This document shows, piece by piece, positions 1 through 4,905 of a stretch of 5,744 bases of DNA. Below the pieces are notes generated by a model. That model did not search any database, was not told where the DNA came from, and saw only the letters and a list, made by a program, of their open reading frames with translations. Source of the DNA: Ardenticatenales bacterium. Its GTDB lineage: Bacteria > Chloroflexota > Anaerolineae > Ardenticatenales > Ardenticatenaceae. The first letter of the stretch is position 1, and every line of letters starts with the position of its first letter. The stretch is from NCBI GenBank assembly GCA_013812995.1, contig JACCSL010000632.1:1-5744 (forward strand), read 5' to 3'. Made by a program: the position numbers and the translations under genes.

Positions 1-97
1 GGATAGGGTCGTGCGCCCGGTAGACCGCCCCCATTCCGCCCTGTCCCAGCTCCGCGACGATCTCGTATTTGCCTACCGCCTGTCCTATCAGTGACAT
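1..97 (-). CDS. Serine/threonine protein kinase, N-terminal fragment
   Basis: The gene runs off the left edge, so only the first 32 codons are visible. The ATG lies at 97-95 on the minus strand. The peptide begins MSLIGQAVGKYEIVAELG and continues into a glycine-rich loop of the form GQGGMGAVY (about residues 18-26). That is subdomain I of Hanks-type bacterial Ser/Thr kinases (PknB-like), which binds the ATP phosphates. The short leader followed by K-Y-E-I is typical of this family's N-terminus. A GGGAG ribosome-binding site lies about 8 bases upstream of the ATG. The gene is divergent from rplI. The catalytic lysine, HRD and DFG motifs and any sensor domain lie outside the window, so substrate and regulation cannot be judged. 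Family assignment is firm; the specific role is unknown. Confidence 0.88.
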   Translation of the reverse strand, partial: MSLIGQAVGKYEIVAELGQGGMGAVYRAHDPI

Positions 98-156
98 ACT
101 GGTTGCTCCCGCTCTAGCACTGTCCCTGCTTCTCTGCCAGCAGGGGCTCTTTTGGA

Positions 157-184
157 ACATTAGTGAGGCTGCATGAGGTGTCAA
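157..184 (-). promoter_or_regulatory. Candidate promoter for the kinase gene
   Basis: On the minus strand there is a perfect TTGACA (184-179), then 16 bases, then TAATGT (162-157). The -35 box is perfect but the -10 box is poor, so this is only a candidate. It would give a leader of roughly 55 bases. That leader contains a 7-bp hairpin (arms at 124-130 and 139-145) of unknown role. Confidence 0.4.
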
Positions 185-188
185 ATCT

Positions 189-217
189 TTGCCTCAACTG
201 TCGTTCTCATGTATATT
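189..217 (+). promoter_or_regulatory. Candidate sigma70-type promoter for rplI
   Basis: TTGCCT (189-194) is followed by an optimal 17-base spacer and TATATT (212-217). Transcription would begin near 224, about 50 bases before the rplI start codon. The position and spacing are good; both boxes deviate slightly from consensus. Confidence 0.5.
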
Positions 218-275
218 GGTCCGAATATTCAGCGGATAGCTGTTAGACGATTAATAAATCAGGAGAGGAAGTCCC

Positions 276-812
276 ATGCAGGTCATGTTGATTCAGGACG
301 TAGTCAAACTGGGCTACGTTGGAGAGGTTGTCGAGGTAAAGAACGGCTATGGCCGTAACTACCTCATCCCCCAGAAACTTGCAGTCCCCGCCACGAAGGG
401 CGCGCTCAAGCAGGCAGAATTGCTCCGTCAGGCCGCCGAAAAGCGCCGCGCGCGCGATCTTCACGGGGCGCGTGCCCTGGCCGCAGAGATCAATGCCATC
501 AGCCTCCGCTTCGAGCGCAAGGTCGGCGAGAAGGGCCGTCTCTATGGCTCGGTGACGAGCGGCGAGATTGCAGAGCGGCTGGAGACCCAGCTTGGCCACG
601 AGCTGGACAAGCGTAAGGTCGACCTGCACGAGCCCATCAAGATGCTCGGCAACTTCACGGTTCCCATCAACATCCATGCCGATGTCGAGGCTGCCGTCAA
701 GGTCGAGGTGGTTGGTGAGAACGGTGAGACAGCCGCCGACTTCCAGGAGGAAGAGGCCGCCGTCGAAGAGCCGGTTACCCCCGTAGATATCCAGCCCTAC
801 GCGGAGTACTAA
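276..812 (+). CDS. rplI: 50S ribosomal protein L9
   Basis: L9 binds domain V of 23S rRNA near the L1 stalk and helps maintain reading frame during translation. The N-terminal domain (residues 1-50) is clear: MQVMLIQDVVKLGYVGEVV, then a G-Y-G-R-N-Y-L-I-P segment and L-A-V-P-A-T, which is the L9 signature. One signature glycine (usual I-P-K-G-L-A) is replaced, giving I-P-Q-K-L-A. A charged helix linker (about 42-78) leads to the C-terminal domain (about 79-148) with V-x-E-K-G-R-L-Y-G-S-V-T. The protein is 178 residues, some 30 longer than the usual L9, owing to an acidic tail rich in Glu and Pro. The start is set by AGGAGAGG (261-268) ahead of ATG 276. It is the only gene on its strand here, and the usual rpsF-ssb-rpsR neighbours are not in the window. 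It ends just before a strong terminator. Confidence 0.97.
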   Translation: MQVMLIQDVVKLGYVGEVVEVKNGYGRNYLIPQKLAVPATKGALKQAELLRQAAEKRRARDLHGARALAAEINAISLRFERKVGEKGRLYGSVTSGEIAERLETQLGHELDKRKVDLHEPIKMLGNFTVPINIHADVEAAVKVEVVGENGETAADFQEEEAAVEEPVTPVDIQPYAEY

Positions 813-825
813 ACAGCCCTGCTTT

Positions 826-857
826 AAAAAAGAGCGTCCCAGCGACGCTCTTTTTTT
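826..857. terminator. Bidirectional rho-independent terminator between rplI and the GNAT gene
   Basis: An 8-bp stem, AGAGCGTC (831-838) with GACGCTCT (844-851), has loop CCAGC. It is flanked by an A-run on the left and a T-run on the right, so it has a U-tail in either direction. It lies 14 bases after the rplI stop and 16 bases after the GNAT stop codon (minus strand). Confidence 0.93.
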
Positions 858-872
858 GTTCCCAACGGCGTG

Positions 873-1262
873 CTAGTCGATTCGTAGTCTTTCCATCGCG
901 ATGGTGGAGGGCTGAAATCCCAGCTTTGACCAGAACTCGCGGCTATCTTTCCCGGCACGAAGCACCCAGGTAATACGAGGGTCCGTGCCGATCAACTGTA
1001 GGATCAGCTCTCGGCCAATTCCCTGCCCGTGGCAACTGGGATCTACCGCGACCATAGAGACGTACCCGTTGGAGACCTCATCGCAAAGCGCGCGGGCAAA
1101 GCCGCGCAGTTGATCTCCCTCCCATGCACTCATGGTGCGGTCACTGTTGGCAATCAAGAGGCGGAATCGCTCAGGATCATCTACGCGCCGTCCCCACCCC
1201 AGGCGCTGGAGAAATAACCGGACCTGCTCGCTCTCCGCTACGGCAATCGCTCGATAGATCAT
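873..1262 (-). CDS. GNAT-family N-acetyltransferase
   Basis: This is a small acetyl-CoA-dependent acetyltransferase of 129 residues with an unknown acceptor. The core motif A strand-turn-helix is visible as V-S-M-V-A-V-D-P-S-C followed by H-G-Q-G-I-G-R-E-L (about 68-86). The pyrophosphate-binding R/Q-x-x-G-x-G/A signature appears with His in the first place. The C-terminal R-E-F-W-S-K-L-G-F (about 108-116) is the usual motif B helix and strand of GNATs. I chose the ATG at 1262 because a perfect AGGAGG stands 12 bases upstream. The frame stays open to an ATG at 1331 (152 aa), but that start has no good ribosome site and the extra 23 residues (rich in Arg, Gly and Ala) do not look like GNAT sequence. 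The gene is convergent with rplI and divergent from the terC leader. The fold is certain; the substrate cannot be predicted. Confidence 0.9.
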   Translation of the reverse strand: MIYRAIAVAESEQVRLFLQRLGWGRRVDDPERFRLLIANSDRTMSAWEGDQLRGFARALCDEVSNGYVSMVAVDPSCHGQGIGRELILQLIGTDPRITWVLRAGKDSREFWSKLGFQPSTIAMERLRID

Positions 1263-1431
1263 AGGCTTGGAAATCCTCCTAAATGGGGGCAGCTTTGCAG
1301 CACGCCCTGCGCCGTGTATAGTTTTACCCATGTTTTCCAGGAATATAGTAGCGAAAGGAGGGAAAAGCAGGGCATAAATCTCGCTCTATAGCACAATAGC
1401 CAATTGTGTAAACGATCAATTAAAGACGCAA

Positions 1432-1548
1432 GAAGGGGAGTAGCTACCAGCCCCAGGCAGGCTGGAGGTGAAATCGTCAGTACGGCGTGCCATTCACGAC
1501 CCGGTTTCACCAGTCAGATCGCATAAGAAGCTGACAAGCAAGACCTTC
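1432..1548 (+). promoter_or_regulatory. yybP-ykoY manganese riboswitch aptamer upstream of terC
   Basis: The leader shows the conserved halves of the yybP-ykoY motif: GAAGGGGAGTAGC at 1432-1444 and GCAAGACCTTC at 1538-1548. P1 forms between GAAGG (1432-1436) and CCTTC (1544-1548). Next comes a hairpin CCAGCC / GGCTGG (1447-1452 with 1460-1465). A longer arm follows, closed by GGTGAAA (1467-1473) and TTTCACC (1505-1511), and then a helix GTCAG / CTGAC (1513-1517 with 1531-1535). In the known family (E. coli alx and mntP, Lactococcus yoaB) Mn2+ docks two loops together and switches on Mn efflux or TerC genes. Here the riboswitch lies directly before a TerC gene, exactly the expected partner. 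The recognition rests on conserved primary motifs and pairing seen by eye, without a covariance model. Confidence 0.9.
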
Positions 1549-1648
1549 GAACCACGAATCTGGGTCGAAGGGTAGTCTGTGAACATCAGTCGCCTTAGAC
1601 TCAGGTATATCCGAACAGTCGAAGGCTGTTTTGTCTCACAGAAGGAGA
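1544..1648 (+). promoter_or_regulatory. Expression platform of the terC riboswitch
   Basis: CCTTCGA (1544-1550), the 3' strand of aptamer P1, is also complementary to TCGAAGG at 1565-1571. The two form a hairpin that excludes P1. The same eight bases GTCGAAGG recur at 1618-1625, in the loop of a 6-bp hairpin (1613-1618 with 1626-1631) followed by TTTTG. GAAGG occurs a third time as part of the terC Shine-Dalgarno (1641-1645). No long U-run follows the first hairpin, so control may be translational or by a weak terminator. The pairing is visible; the mechanism is inference. Confidence 0.6.
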
Positions 1649-1654
1649 ACGTCA

Positions 1655-2677
1655 GTGGAAACAAACATATGGTTCTGGGTCGTCTTCAATCTTTTCGTGC
1701 TGGGTATGCTCGCACTCGACCTCGGCGTTTTCAACCGCACCGCCCATAAGATTTCGGTCAAGGAAGCGGGCATCTGGAGCACCGTCTGGATTAGCCTGTC
1801 TCTCCTCTTCAACCTCGGTCTTTACTTCTTCGCTGGAAAAACGGTGGCGCTAGAGTTCCTCGGTGCCTATCTGCTCGAAAAATCGCTCAGTGTAGACAAT
1901 ATCTTTGTCTTCGTACTGATCTTCGCCTACTTCAATGTGCCTGCCATCTACCAGCATCGTGTTCTCTTCTGGGGCATCCTCACCGCCCTGGTTCTCCGTG
2001 GCACGATGATCCTTTTGGGCGCGGCACTCCTGACGCGTTTCGAGCTACTCATCACGGTCTTCGGGGCATTTTTGATCATTACGGGCGTTCGGATGGCCTT
2101 CCAGACCGAACATGAGATCGATACCGAGACGAACCCTGTGGTTCGCGCGCTGCGCCGCTTCATGCCCATTACCACTGACTATCATGGGGACAAGTTTACG
2201 GTAGTCGAAGCTGGCAAGCGTACTGCGACCCCCCTTCTCGTAGTCCTTCTCCTGGTCGAGTCGAGTGATGTTATCTTTGCCATCGACTCCATTCCTGCAG
2301 TCTTCGGTATTACCAAGGACCCGTTCATTGTCTACACATCGAACATCTTTGCCATCCTGGGCCTCCGCTCGCTCTATTTCCTCCTGGCCGGCGTCATTGA
2401 AAAGTTCCACTATCTAAAGCTAGGGCTTGCCGTAGTGCTGGTATTCGTCGGTCTCAAGATGGTGGCCGAGAGTCTTTCACCGTACTTTCTGGATCATGCT
2501 TTCCATGTTCCCATCGAGTTATCCCTGGGTTTCATCGGCCTTGTTCTGGGACTCTCTGTGGTCGTCTCTCTCATGTTCCCCAAGGAGCTTGAGGCACACG
2601 CGCCCACTGAGGAGCGCCCCACCGATATTCCCCCGGGCACCCGCCCTCCCGCCGATGCTCTCGACGGCACGCAATAG
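1655..2677 (+). CDS. TerC-family integral membrane protein, probable Mn2+ exporter
   Basis: This is a 340-residue member of the TerC family (E. coli Alx, B. subtilis YkoY), multi-pass inner-membrane proteins linked to manganese export and to metal loading of exported enzymes. About eight or nine hydrophobic segments are visible. The two diagnostic acidic repeats are present: E-K-S-L-S-V-D-N-I-F (E75, D81, N82) and E-S-S-D-V-I-F-A-I-D-S-I-P (E202, D205, D211), followed by N-I-F-A-I-L-G-L-R-S-L. These acidic intramembrane residues are the likely metal ligands. A polar loop of about 45 residues separates the halves, and the C-terminus is a Pro-rich tail. I chose GTG 1655 because GAAGGAGA (1641-1648) lies 7 bases upstream. 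The TTG at 1631 would add eight residues that overlap this ribosome site and so is unlikely. The yybP-ykoY riboswitch upstream supports a manganese role. The symbol terC or alx would go beyond the evidence. Confidence 0.95.
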   Translation: METNIWFWVVFNLFVLGMLALDLGVFNRTAHKISVKEAGIWSTVWISLSLLFNLGLYFFAGKTVALEFLGAYLLEKSLSVDNIFVFVLIFAYFNVPAIYQHRVLFWGILTALVLRGTMILLGAALLTRFELLITVFGAFLIITGVRMAFQTEHEIDTETNPVVRALRRFMPITTDYHGDKFTVVEAGKRTATPLLVVLLLVESSDVIFAIDSIPAVFGITKDPFIVYTSNIFAILGLRSLYFLLAGVIEKFHYLKLGLAVVLVFVGLKMVAESLSPYFLDHAFHVPIELSLGFIGLVLGLSVVVSLMFPKELEAHAPTEERPTDIPPGTRPPADALDGTQ

Positions 2678-2692
2678 CCCTCTCACACCAAA

Positions 2693-2724
2693 ACGGCCCG
2701 CTGAATCAGCGGGCCGTCACTTTT
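2693..2724. terminator. Bidirectional terminator between terC-family gene and clpS
   Basis: A perfect 11-bp stem, ACGGCCCGCTG (2693-2703) with CAGCGGGCCGT (2707-2717), has loop AAT. CACTTTT follows on the plus strand, and on the minus strand the stem runs straight into TTTTGG. It lies between two convergent stop codons and can serve both genes. Confidence 0.92.
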
Positions 2725-2745
2725 GATCTTTGCCCTTCCGTTTCT

Positions 2746-3093
2746 CTACTCTTCCGGCTCGATCACAAACTCCAGCGGATAGCCCTGTTGGCGCGCGGCA
2801 TACTGGACGCGGAATACCTTGTCCTTCGCTTCCTGAAGCGGCATCGTGGCAACATACGCCTCCCCCTTCGTGTGTGTCTCCCAGGCTATGGCCTCGGCGC
2901 GTGCCTGATCCAGGCCAAACACGACAATCAGCGAGACAATCACAAATTCGAAGGTGGTCACATCATCGTTGATGATAATGACCCGATAGAGCTTTTCCAG
3001 ATCCTCTTCCGAGACGGGGAGCACCTCGAAATCAATGATAGGCTTGCTTGGCGCTTCTACCTCTTGCAGACGCGGTATACCTATTCCACCCAT
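2746..3093 (-). CDS. clpS: ATP-dependent Clp protease adaptor ClpS
   Basis: ClpS binds destabilising N-terminal residues of substrates and hands them to the ClpA/ClpC unfoldase in the N-end rule pathway. The protein has 115 residues. A variable N-terminal extension (1-35) precedes the core Y-R-V-I-I-I-N-D-D-V-T-T-F-E-F-V. The pocket residues N42, D43, D44 and H74 match E. coli N34, D35, D36 and H66, including the exact 32-residue spacing. The end K-V-x-x-V-Q-Y-A-A-R-Q-Q-G-Y-P-L is the family's closing motif. The gatekeeper site (E. coli M40) is F48 here. AGGAG stands 11 bases before ATG 3093, with an additional TAGGG closer in. It follows the M50 gene on the same strand after 65 bp, so it may be cotranscribed, although a promoter-like sequence lies in the gap. 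Confidence 0.95.
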   Translation of the reverse strand: MGGIGIPRLQEVEAPSKPIIDFEVLPVSEEDLEKLYRVIIINDDVTTFEFVIVSLIVVFGLDQARAEAIAWETHTKGEAYVATMPLQEAKDKVFRVQYAARQQGYPLEFVIEPEE

Positions 3094-3120
3094 AAGACCC
3101 TACACTCCTGCCACCACAAA

Positions 3121-3161
3121 TGAGAGTTTGAGATAGCTGCCAGTATACCATAAAACTCTCA
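3121..3161. promoter_or_regulatory. Inverted repeat with promoter-like core between the M50 gene and clpS
   Basis: TGAGAGTTT (3121-3129) and AAACTCTCA (3153-3161) form a perfect 9-bp inverted repeat with a 23-base spacer. The right arm contains the M50 stop codon. Inside, the minus strand reads TGGTATACT, an extended -10 box (TGnTATACT), with no convincing -35. It could be an operator/promoter for clpS or an RNA hairpin that protects or attenuates a joint transcript. Confidence 0.45.
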
Positions 3162-3842
3162 ACATTGGAGCAGAAAGGGCGGTGCGTAGCGTATGAAAAG
3201 GTGCCAGGCCCCACACCCCACCGGCTGGAGCAGCCCGGCCAGTAGGCCCAGTTCCAGAAACCGATCCAGCAAAATCGCCCCGAAGAATACCCCCAGAAGT
3301 GGCAGTTCCAGTTGGGCGGAAAAGTAGAACCAGCGCTCTGGCAGAAAGGCATTCAGTACGCGCGAGCCATCCAACGGGCCAAACGGAATCATGTTGAAAG
3401 AGGCAAGCATGATGTTCAGCAGAAAGAACATCGAGGCAAAATCCCCCCAGGAGATGGATAGCGCCCCCACCTCTTGAGGTCGGAAGGGAAGCAGCTTCCA
3501 TTGGAGGGGAATGGCGATCAGCAGCGCCAGGAGCAGGTTCACCAGCGGCCCCGCGATTCCCACAATCCCCATTCCGACCTTTGGCGACACCCCCTCGAAG
3601 CGCATCGGGTTCACAGGCACCGGCTTGCCCCAGCCCAGTCCCACGAAGAGCATCAGCAGCGTGCCCCATTTCTCCAGATGCGCCAGCGGATTCAACGTCA
3701 GCCTCCCCTGCTCCCGCGACGTCGGATCGCCCAGCAGCGTCGCCGCCAGCGCGTGCGCCGCCTCATGCGCCGTAAAACTCACCAGAAACGACCCCAGCAG
3801 ATAAACCAACAACACCGGCGACTGCAATCCCACTAGAAGCAT
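3159..3842 (-). CDS. Site-2 protease family (peptidase M50) membrane metalloprotease
   Basis: This 227-residue hydrophobic protein has the zinc-protease signature H-E-A-A-H at 26-30 in its first membrane helix. It has the conserved A-G-P-L-V-N (97-102) and, in a later helix, N-M-I-P-F-G-P-L-D-G-S (150-160), where D158 is the expected third zinc ligand. This arrangement is that of compact M50 proteins without PDZ domains, found widely in Chloroflexota, Firmicutes and cyanobacteria. Five or six membrane segments are visible (about 8-36, 58-72, 90-112, 135-155 and 178-205). Such enzymes cut transmembrane segments or small membrane peptides; the substrate here is unknown. ATG 3842 is preceded by GGAGAGG (rc of 3845-3851) at good spacing. 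The gene lies upstream of clpS on the same strand, which links membrane proteolysis with Clp-dependent clearance by position only. Confidence 0.93.
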   Translation of the reverse strand: MLLVGLQSPVLLVYLLGSFLVSFTAHEAAHALAATLLGDPTSREQGRLTLNPLAHLEKWGTLLMLFVGLGWGKPVPVNPMRFEGVSPKVGMGIVGIAGPLVNLLLALLIAIPLQWKLLPFRPQEVGALSISWGDFASMFFLLNIMLASFNMIPFGPLDGSRVLNAFLPERWFYFSAQLELPLLGVFFGAILLDRFLELGLLAGLLQPVGCGAWHLFIRYAPPFLLQC

Positions 3843-4035
3843 TGCCTCTCCATTCTATTATTCCCTGCTTCGCCCATGCACAAACCACGTTTTCCCGCAT
3901 GAGCAATACACTCGTGCCATCTCTCTTCTACCCAATGATGATTTTGCACGACCCTCTCGCCCCTACCAAACCCTACCTCTTCCCCACCTCTAGCTTCCGA
4001 TCCTTCCTTTCTCCCCATCCTTGCTCCTGCCGTTT

Positions 4036-4063
4036 TTGACATTCTCTGCATCCCCGCTATACT
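4036..4063 (+). promoter_or_regulatory. Strong sigma70-type promoter of the tRNA-Ala(CGC) gene
   Basis: A consensus TTGACA (4036-4041), a 16-base spacer and TATACT (4058-4063) predict a start near 4070, about 8 bases before the tRNA. No other gene is in reach. The same transcript would run into the downstream open reading frame. Confidence 0.85.
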
Positions 4064-4077
4064 CTCACCCTAATCGT

Positions 4078-4151
4078 GGGGCTGTAGCTCAGTTGGGAGA
4101 GCGCTGCGTTCGCAATGCAGAGGTTCGTGGGTTCGAGCCCCACCAGCTCCA
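4078..4151 (+). tRNA. tRNA-Ala (anticodon CGC)
   Basis: The cloverleaf folds by eye. The acceptor GGGGCTG pairs with CAGCTCC and contains the G3-U70 pair that is the identity element of alanine tRNAs; the discriminator is A. The D arm is GCTC / GAGC, and the anticodon stem CTGCG / TGCAG encloses loop TTCGCAA with anticodon CGC, reading GCG. The T arm is GTGGG / CCCAC with loop TTCGAGC. The 3' CCA is not encoded. The variable loop appears to be AGGTTC, six bases rather than five, giving 74 bases. Confidence 0.96.
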
Positions 4152-4175
4152 CTCTTTTATTTTGGGAGATAGATA

Positions 4176-4886
4176 ATGTCTCGTGTTACACGAACCTATT
4201 CCCCAAAAATCCGTGAACAGGCCCGTGCGTTAAGACGCGCGGGCTTTTCTTATTCAGAAATTATTGCGGAACTGGGTGGCGACATTCCCAAAAACACCCT
4301 TCAGGGCTGGGTCAAGGACATCACCTTAACAACCGAACAGCAGGAACGCATCAAGCAGAAAGAGTTAGAAGCGAGAACGCGAGGTCAACTCGCGGGGGGT
4401 CAGTGGAACCATGAACAAAAACGCCAGCGCCTTCAAGCCGCTGAAGAGTGGGCCGAACCTATCTCTGAGCGCGTTCTGCAAAATCGGGAAGCCCTCCTGA
4501 TGACATTAGCCGCCTTGTGGCTTGGCGAGGGGGATAAGCGAGATGATGTGTTGGGGTTGGGCAACAGCGACCCTCGTATCGTTCGGGGTTGGGTAGATAT
4601 ACTTCGCCATAGTTTCGATATAGATGAGAGCAAATTTTCGTGCCAACTCCTCATTAGCGAGAGAATGCCTGAGCAGGAGTTAAAAGAGTTTTGGTCGGGT
4701 ATTACAGCTATTCCTATGGAAAAGTTCCAACAGTCAAGTATTGATAAACGCCCAAAGCTCGTGCAACGTGAAGGGTATAAAGGTGTTTGCAAAGTCCTTT
4801 ATTTTTCCGCAGCACTCCGCCGCCAACTCGGTGCCCTCGCCTGGCAGGTGCTTTCAAAATTTGACGAGTTAGAAAATAGCCGCTAA
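4176..4886 (+). CDS. HTH plus LAGLIDADG-like protein between two tRNA-Ala genes
   Basis: This 236-residue protein has no function I can name with certainty. The N-terminus (about 10-50) reads like a resolvase-type helix-turn-helix: A-R-A-L-R-R-A-G-F-S-Y-S-E-I, then N-T-L-Q-G-W-V-K-D-I-T-L-T. A charged Gln/Glu/Arg helix (50-105) follows. The C-terminal half has L-A-A-L-W-L-G-E-G-D (111-120), which resembles a single LAGLIDADG helix with Glu as the acidic residue. It then has G-N-S-D-P-R-I-V-R (129-137), E-F-W-S-G-I-T-A-I-P (171-180) and a basic G-Y-K-G-V-C-K-V stretch. Proteins of this plan, usually left as hypothetical, are widespread in bacteria and archaea; I recall them as relatives of LAGLIDADG endonucleases or WhiA-like proteins. 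GGGAG (4164-4168) is 7 bases before ATG. The gene is more A/T-rich than its neighbours (TTA, ATA, AGT codons), which suggests transfer. Confidence 0.75.
   Translation: MSRVTRTYSPKIREQARALRRAGFSYSEIIAELGGDIPKNTLQGWVKDITLTTEQQERIKQKELEARTRGQLAGGQWNHEQKRQRLQAAEEWAEPISERVLQNREALLMTLAALWLGEGDKRDDVLGLGNSDPRIVRGWVDILRHSFDIDESKFSCQLLISERMPEQELKEFWSGITAIPMEKFQQSSIDKRPKLVQREGYKGVCKVLYFSAALRRQLGALAWQVLSKFDELENSR
4221..4251 (+). terminator. Terminator-like hairpin inside the 5' end of the HTH/LAGLIDADG-like gene
   Basis: GCCCGTGCGT (4221-4230) pairs with ACGCGCGGGC (4235-4244) over 10 bp (one G-U) around loop TAAG, followed by TTTTCTT. It has the form of an intrinsic terminator and lies about 70 bases after the tRNA-Ala(CGC) gene, yet spans codons 16-26 of the following gene. 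It may end most tRNA transcripts before the gene. A chance product of Arg/Ala codons cannot be excluded. Confidence 0.55.
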
Positions 4887-4889
4887 AAT
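4861..4889 (+). promoter_or_regulatory. Promoter of the tRNA-Ala(GGC) gene, overlapping the end of the upstream gene
   Basis: TTGACG (4861-4866), a 17-base spacer and TAAAAT (4884-4889) form a near-consensus promoter. The -10 box includes the stop codon of the HTH/LAGLIDADG-like gene. The predicted start near 4896 is about 10 bases before the tRNA. Confidence 0.75.
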
Positions 4890-4905
4890 GTTTTCCGTTG
4901 TCGAG

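Noticed and set aside
173..358. 61-codon open frame on the plus strand before and into rplI
   Set aside because: It overlaps the rplI promoter, ribosome site and first codons in another frame, with no plausible start signal.
243..677. 144-codon open frame on the minus strand across rplI
   Set aside because: It lies entirely opposite a clear L9 gene and its peptide shows no known motif; it mirrors the codon bias of rplI.
1263..1331. N-terminal extension of the GNAT gene from ATG 1331
   Set aside because: It has no good ribosome site, its composition is unlike GNAT proteins, and it contains the perfect AGGAGG used by the inner start.
1259..1510. 83-codon open frame on the minus strand
   Set aside because: It lies opposite the manganese riboswitch and has no coding character.
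2045..2410. Long minus-strand open frame within the TerC-family gene
   Set aside because: It is antisense to well-conserved membrane protein sequence and shows no family resemblance.
3100..3669. 189-codon minus-strand frame within the M50 gene
   Set aside because: It is the same strand but the wrong frame; the HEAAH and N-x-x-P / D-G motifs are in the accepted frame.
3833..4051. 72-codon minus-strand open frame upstream of the M50 gene
   Set aside because: It is Gly/Glu/Arg-rich from the purine-biased strand, overlaps the M50 start and its ribosome site, and resembles no family.
4433..4792. 119-codon minus-strand frame opposite the HTH/LAGLIDADG-like gene
   Set aside because: It is an antisense shadow; the plus frame has a ribosome site and recognisable motifs.
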